DNA of 15,220 nt from UBA8346 sp050260935 (GTDB lineage: Bacteria > Bacillota > UBA4882 > UBA8346): the NCBI GenBank assembly GCA_050260935.1, contig JBLNCU010000008.1, positions 1-15,220 on the forward strand, in the 5' to 3' direction. A model generated the notes under the pieces. It saw nothing but the letters and a program-made list of their open reading frames with translations, had not been told where the DNA came from and did no database searches. This document shows, in pieces, positions 13,283 to 15,220 of this stretch (positions are counted from its first letter, which is position 1; the number at the start of each line of letters is the position of its first letter). The translations under genes were made by a program, and so were the position numbers.

Positions 13283-13297
13283 TCCTTATAATAAGGA
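13283..13297. promoter_or_regulatory. Palindrome overlapping a -10 upstream of the DUF3307 gene
   Basis: TCCTTAT / ATAAGGA form a 7-base inverted repeat around a single central A, and the -10-like TATAAT (13287-13292) lies inside it. A third copy of the arm, TCCTTAT, occurs at 13342-13348 just before the gene. The -35 region is weak. This could be an operator. Confidence 0.35.
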
Positions 13298-13379
13298 GAA
13301 AATTAAAAAATATTGTTAAAGTATTTTTAATCTTTACCGATTCCTTATTATGCCGGGTTTAAATGAGATGAGGTTGATA

Positions 13380-13718
13380 ATGATGGGACTTTTTAGTTGG
13401 CTATTTCTGGGGCATCTGGCGGGGGATTTTTTATTGCAAACCCGCTGGATGGCTGAGAAAAAAGCTCAAGAGTTTCTCCCGTTGGTGGTTCATTCGGCAG
13501 TCTACACCGGAACCGTCGCTTTACTGGCGTTAAAAGCAGGCGGTTTATCGTGGTTGGGCATCGGGCTGATCTTCCTCGGCCATCTGCTGCTGGATCAGCG
13601 GGCATTCGTTTATTTCTGGGCAAAAACCGTCAACGGCAACACCAGTATCGAATGGTTAAAAGTAGTTTCCGATCAGTCATGGCACTTGTTAATACTGGGA
13701 CTGGCGACTTTGTTATAA
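13380..13718 (+). CDS. DUF3307 family membrane protein
   Basis: A 112-residue polytopic membrane protein with the DUF3307 signature: WLFLGHLAGDFLLQTRWMAEKK at the N-terminus (H12, D16, Q20, K27-28), then VVHSAVYTG (H38, Y42), a helix with GHLLLDQ (H68, D72) and a C-terminal SDQSWHLLIL (D98, H102). The buried His and Asp residues are conserved in this family and suggest metal or proton handling, but the function is unknown. Three to four membrane helices fit the hydrophobic pattern. ATG 13380 (or 13383) is chosen because GAGGT at 13370-13374 lies 5-8 bases before it; upstream ATGs at 13350 and 13368 are in frame but lack such a site. It is monocistronic by position and convergent with the Crp/Fnr gene. 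Confidence 0.85.
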   Translation: MMGLFSWLFLGHLAGDFLLQTRWMAEKKAQEFLPLVVHSAVYTGTVALLALKAGGLSWLGIGLIFLGHLLLDQRAFVYFWAKTVNGNTSIEWLKVVSDQSWHLLILGLATLL

Positions 13719-13730
13719 TTCAGGAATTGT

Positions 13731-13750
13731 GCCCGGTAGCGCCGGGCTTT
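13731..13750 (+). terminator. Candidate terminator of the DUF3307 gene
   Basis: GCCCGG (13731-13736) and CCGGGC (13742-13747) form a perfect 6-bp GC stem with loop TAGCG, followed by only three Ts. It lies between two convergent genes and may serve either strand, though the minus side has no T-run. Confidence 0.5.
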
Positions 13751-13755
13751 GCCGT

Positions 13756-14418
13756 TCATTTAATGTTACCAAAATGTTCCTTTTTAAGATAGAAACCCCT
13801 GGTGCTCTTTAAACCATTTAAATTGGCGATGGAGACCGACTGATCTTTTTCCAAAGAAACCAGGCCTTCATTGGTAAACTTTTGAAGAATCATATTGGTC
13901 TCTTTAAGATCTAATCCCGTCATCTCGCTGATCTCAGCCGCCCCCACCCCTAATCTTACTTGTATTTTTTCATCTTGATTAAACGGACAATCCTCGGCCA
14001 AAATTAATAAAAGATCCGCTATCCTTCCAGGTGTTGAATTGATGGCCAGATTTGAAATTTGGCAACTGGTAAAGCGGATCCGCTTACAGAAGACCTTGAT
14101 TAACCGGTATAAAAACTCCGGTTTGGCGCTTAAGATCTGCTCCATGTCATTGTAAGTGACTACCAGAACCTCAGTCTTTTCAATAGCCACCACGGTGGCG
14201 GAACGCGGTTTGGCCTCGATTAAAGCCATCTCTCCGAATAAACTCCCCGGACCAAGCACACTTAATATTTTCTCAGTTGCTTTGGCGGTTTTTTTTATTA
14301 CCTTTACCCGGCCGGTTTTGATGATATACATCTCGAAACCCGGTTCGGATTCGGTAAAGATAACTTGCCCCGCTTCATAGTTCTGGCTGAATTTCTTTAA
14401 CAAGGCTTCATCAAACAT
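13756..14418 (-). CDS. Crp/Fnr-family transcriptional regulator with canonical cAMP-binding cassette
   Basis: A 220-residue DNA-binding regulator. The CNB beta-roll spans about 12-105. Its cassette GSLFGEMALIEAKPRSATVV carries the phosphate-binding E63, R72 and S73, the pattern of cAMP-binding CRP, without the N-terminal Cys cluster of FNR. The dimer helix (about 92-125) is followed by a winged helix-turn-helix (about 159-195; GAAEISEMTGLDLKETNMILQ), in which the recognition helix DLKETNMILQKF lacks the usual CRP RETVSR-type motif. Regulated genes therefore cannot be guessed. AGAGGT lies 8 bases before ATG 14418. A 14-base perfect palindrome about 100 bases upstream could be an operator. Given the adenylate cyclase nearby it is the best candidate for a transcriptional output of cAMP. 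It is separated by 233 bases from the next CNB gene on the same strand. Confidence 0.93.
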   Translation of the reverse strand: MFDEALLKKFSQNYEAGQVIFTESEPGFEMYIIKTGRVKVIKKTAKATEKILSVLGPGSLFGEMALIEAKPRSATVVAIEKTEVLVVTYNDMEQILSAKPEFLYRLIKVFCKRIRFTSCQISNLAINSTPGRIADLLLILAEDCPFNQDEKIQVRLGVGAAEISEMTGLDLKETNMILQKFTNEGLVSLEKDQSVSIANLNGLKSTRGFYLKKEHFGNIK

Positions 14419-14470
14419 TATTGTAACCTCTTTATGTTGATGGGAATATGGAAACCGGTATTTTAGTTAA

Positions 14471-14646
14471 GAATTTGGGAGTCAGAATCCGGGAGCCAGG
14501 TTAAACACATAAGAAAATACTTCGAAGTATAAGGCTCTTCTGATTCCTTAATCATCAATTCTTAAACCCCGTAGTTTAAACAAGCTGCGAAGAGTTGGAT
14601 ACATCCTCTGAATTCTGAATCCCGGCTCCTGAATCCTGAATTCCCG
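14471..14646. repeat. Imperfect inverted pair of heptamer-periodic repeats
   Basis: The right arm (about 14609-14646) is a 7-base periodic run, CTGAATT CTGAATC CCGGCTC CTGAATC CTGAATT. The left arm (about 14471-14500) contains the same wording in reverse complement (GAATTTG GGAGTCA GAATCCG GGAGCCA GG). By eye the arms match at roughly three quarters of about 29 positions, so the ~175-base segment could fold as a long imperfect hairpin. It occupies most of the space between two CNB genes. Confidence 0.55.
14517..14530. promoter_or_regulatory. 14-base perfect palindrome upstream of the Crp/Fnr gene
   Basis: ATACTTCGAAGTAT is its own reverse complement. A -10-like TATACT on the minus strand (14531-14526) overlaps it, without a good -35. 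It could be an operator for autoregulation or part of the fold of the repeat that surrounds it. Confidence 0.4.
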
Positions 14647-14651
14647 GCATT

Positions 14652-15035
14652 CTACTTCCACGAGATCTTCTCCAGCTTCTCATCAAGTTCCCTTAATTGT
14701 TTGGAGAGGTAATTGACGATCCGGAAGCCGACCGCCGGGTTATTGACAACCATCCGTTCAAGATCGGCCGGCTTCAAAACGAAAATCTCCGAATCCTCCG
14801 TTACTTCAGCCGTTTCGGTATACAGCCATTTTTCAACCGCGGAAACCAAGCCAAAAAACTCCCCCGGACCGCATGTTCCGACCATCAGTTCATTGGTGTT
14901 AAAACGGCGGCGCAATTCTACCGCACCTGATTTCAACATGTAGAGATCCACGGCGGGAGTCCCTTCTAGAAAAACAATATTGCCCTTTTTGAAGGTTTTC
15001 AGTTTATCACTGAAGTCGATATCACTGTTACTCAT
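14652..15035 (-). CDS. Short CNB-fold protein with altered ligand site
   Basis: A 127-residue protein consisting of one CNB beta-roll (about 13-95) and a C-terminal helix (about 100-125) with no helix-turn-helix. The fold signature is clear: FKKGNIVFLEGTPAVDLYML, then GAVELRRRF and CGPGEFFGLVSAV. However, the cassette Glu (FGE) is Leu here (FGL, L63), and the Arg of the RxA element is replaced in YTETAEV, probably by E74 or T73. The two residues that hold the ribose and cyclic phosphate are therefore both missing, so classical cAMP binding is unlikely. GAGGA lies about 7 bases before ATG 15035. It is probably a cytoplasmic protein-interaction or alternative-ligand module. Bases 15036-15220 show no gene that I can support. 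Confidence 0.88.
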   Translation of the reverse strand: MSNSDIDFSDKLKTFKKGNIVFLEGTPAVDLYMLKSGAVELRRRFNTNELMVGTCGPGEFFGLVSAVEKWLYTETAEVTEDSEIFVLKPADLERMVVNNPAVGFRIVNYLSKQLRELDEKLEKISWK

Positions 15036-15220
15036 CGGCGGTCCTCGCTTAATTTTAAATTATTATCGGCAACACCGGCCGGGCGGTTTAATTTGGCGCC
15101 CCTAGGAAAAAAGTATTCCTTTCTTTAAATAAATTATTAATTCCACGTTAAAATAACTCTCCCTGCTAAACAAGAAAATATCATTGGCCGAAAAATCGCA
15201 TGACTTAATCGCGGATTTAG

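Noticed and set aside
1..15220. CRISPR array, insertion sequence, tRNA or rRNA genes
   Set aside because: No regularly spaced repeats, transposase motifs, or recognisable tRNA/rRNA sequence were seen in the window.

Overview
The window reads as chromosomal DNA of a Bacillota (Firmicutes) bacterium with moderate GC, strong AGGAGG-type ribosome binding sites, frequent GTG/TTG starts and a SleB/CwlJ-type cell-wall hydrolase of the kind seen in spore formers. A secreted protein with the hallmarks of an outer-membrane beta-barrel (ending in Arg-Phe) suggests a two-membrane (diderm) member, perhaps a Limnochordia/Hydrogenispora-like or other Gram-negative-staining clostridial lineage. That placement is inference; no rRNA or tRNA was seen.

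Layout. Bases 1-1211 (minus) hold most of rarA, cut by the window edge. A SleB-like hydrolase (1480-2193, plus) diverges from it. Then comes a long minus-strand stretch: a membrane-anchored unknown protein with a stand-alone CheY-like receiver upstream of it (2297-3446), a stand-alone CBM25-like starch/glycogen-binding module (3613-3954), and a two-gene unit in which the membrane part and the kinase part of an AgrC-like sensor appear as separate proteins (4036-5383). glnS (5656-7374) follows, with its own promoter, leader hairpin and tandem terminators. A gap of about 430 bases carries a possible 26-residue membrane microprotein on the plus strand (7676-7756).

The most distinctive part is 7804-12374 (minus), a tight four-gene operon in transcription order: predicted outer-membrane barrel, membrane-bound class III adenylate cyclase with an extracytoplasmic sensor region, membrane-anchored coiled-coil protein, and secreted unknown protein. 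Next to it lie three genes for cyclic-nucleotide-binding (CNB) domain proteins: a CNB-only protein (12662-13180, divergent from the operon), a complete Crp/Fnr-type regulator (13756-14418) and a short CNB-only protein whose ligand-binding Glu and Arg are both replaced (14652-15035). A DUF3307 membrane protein (13380-13718) sits among them.

A working model is that the barrel, coiled-coil and secreted proteins form an envelope sensor controlling the cyclase, and that the two canonical CNB proteins read out cAMP. The gene order and the catalytic and ligand residues are read from the sequence; the functional coupling is inference. Several non-coding signals also deserve attention: a terminator-like hairpin in the SleB leader, two intergenic repeats of a widely dispersed type (2211-2256 and 14471-14646), and a 14-base perfect palindrome upstream of the Crp/Fnr gene.
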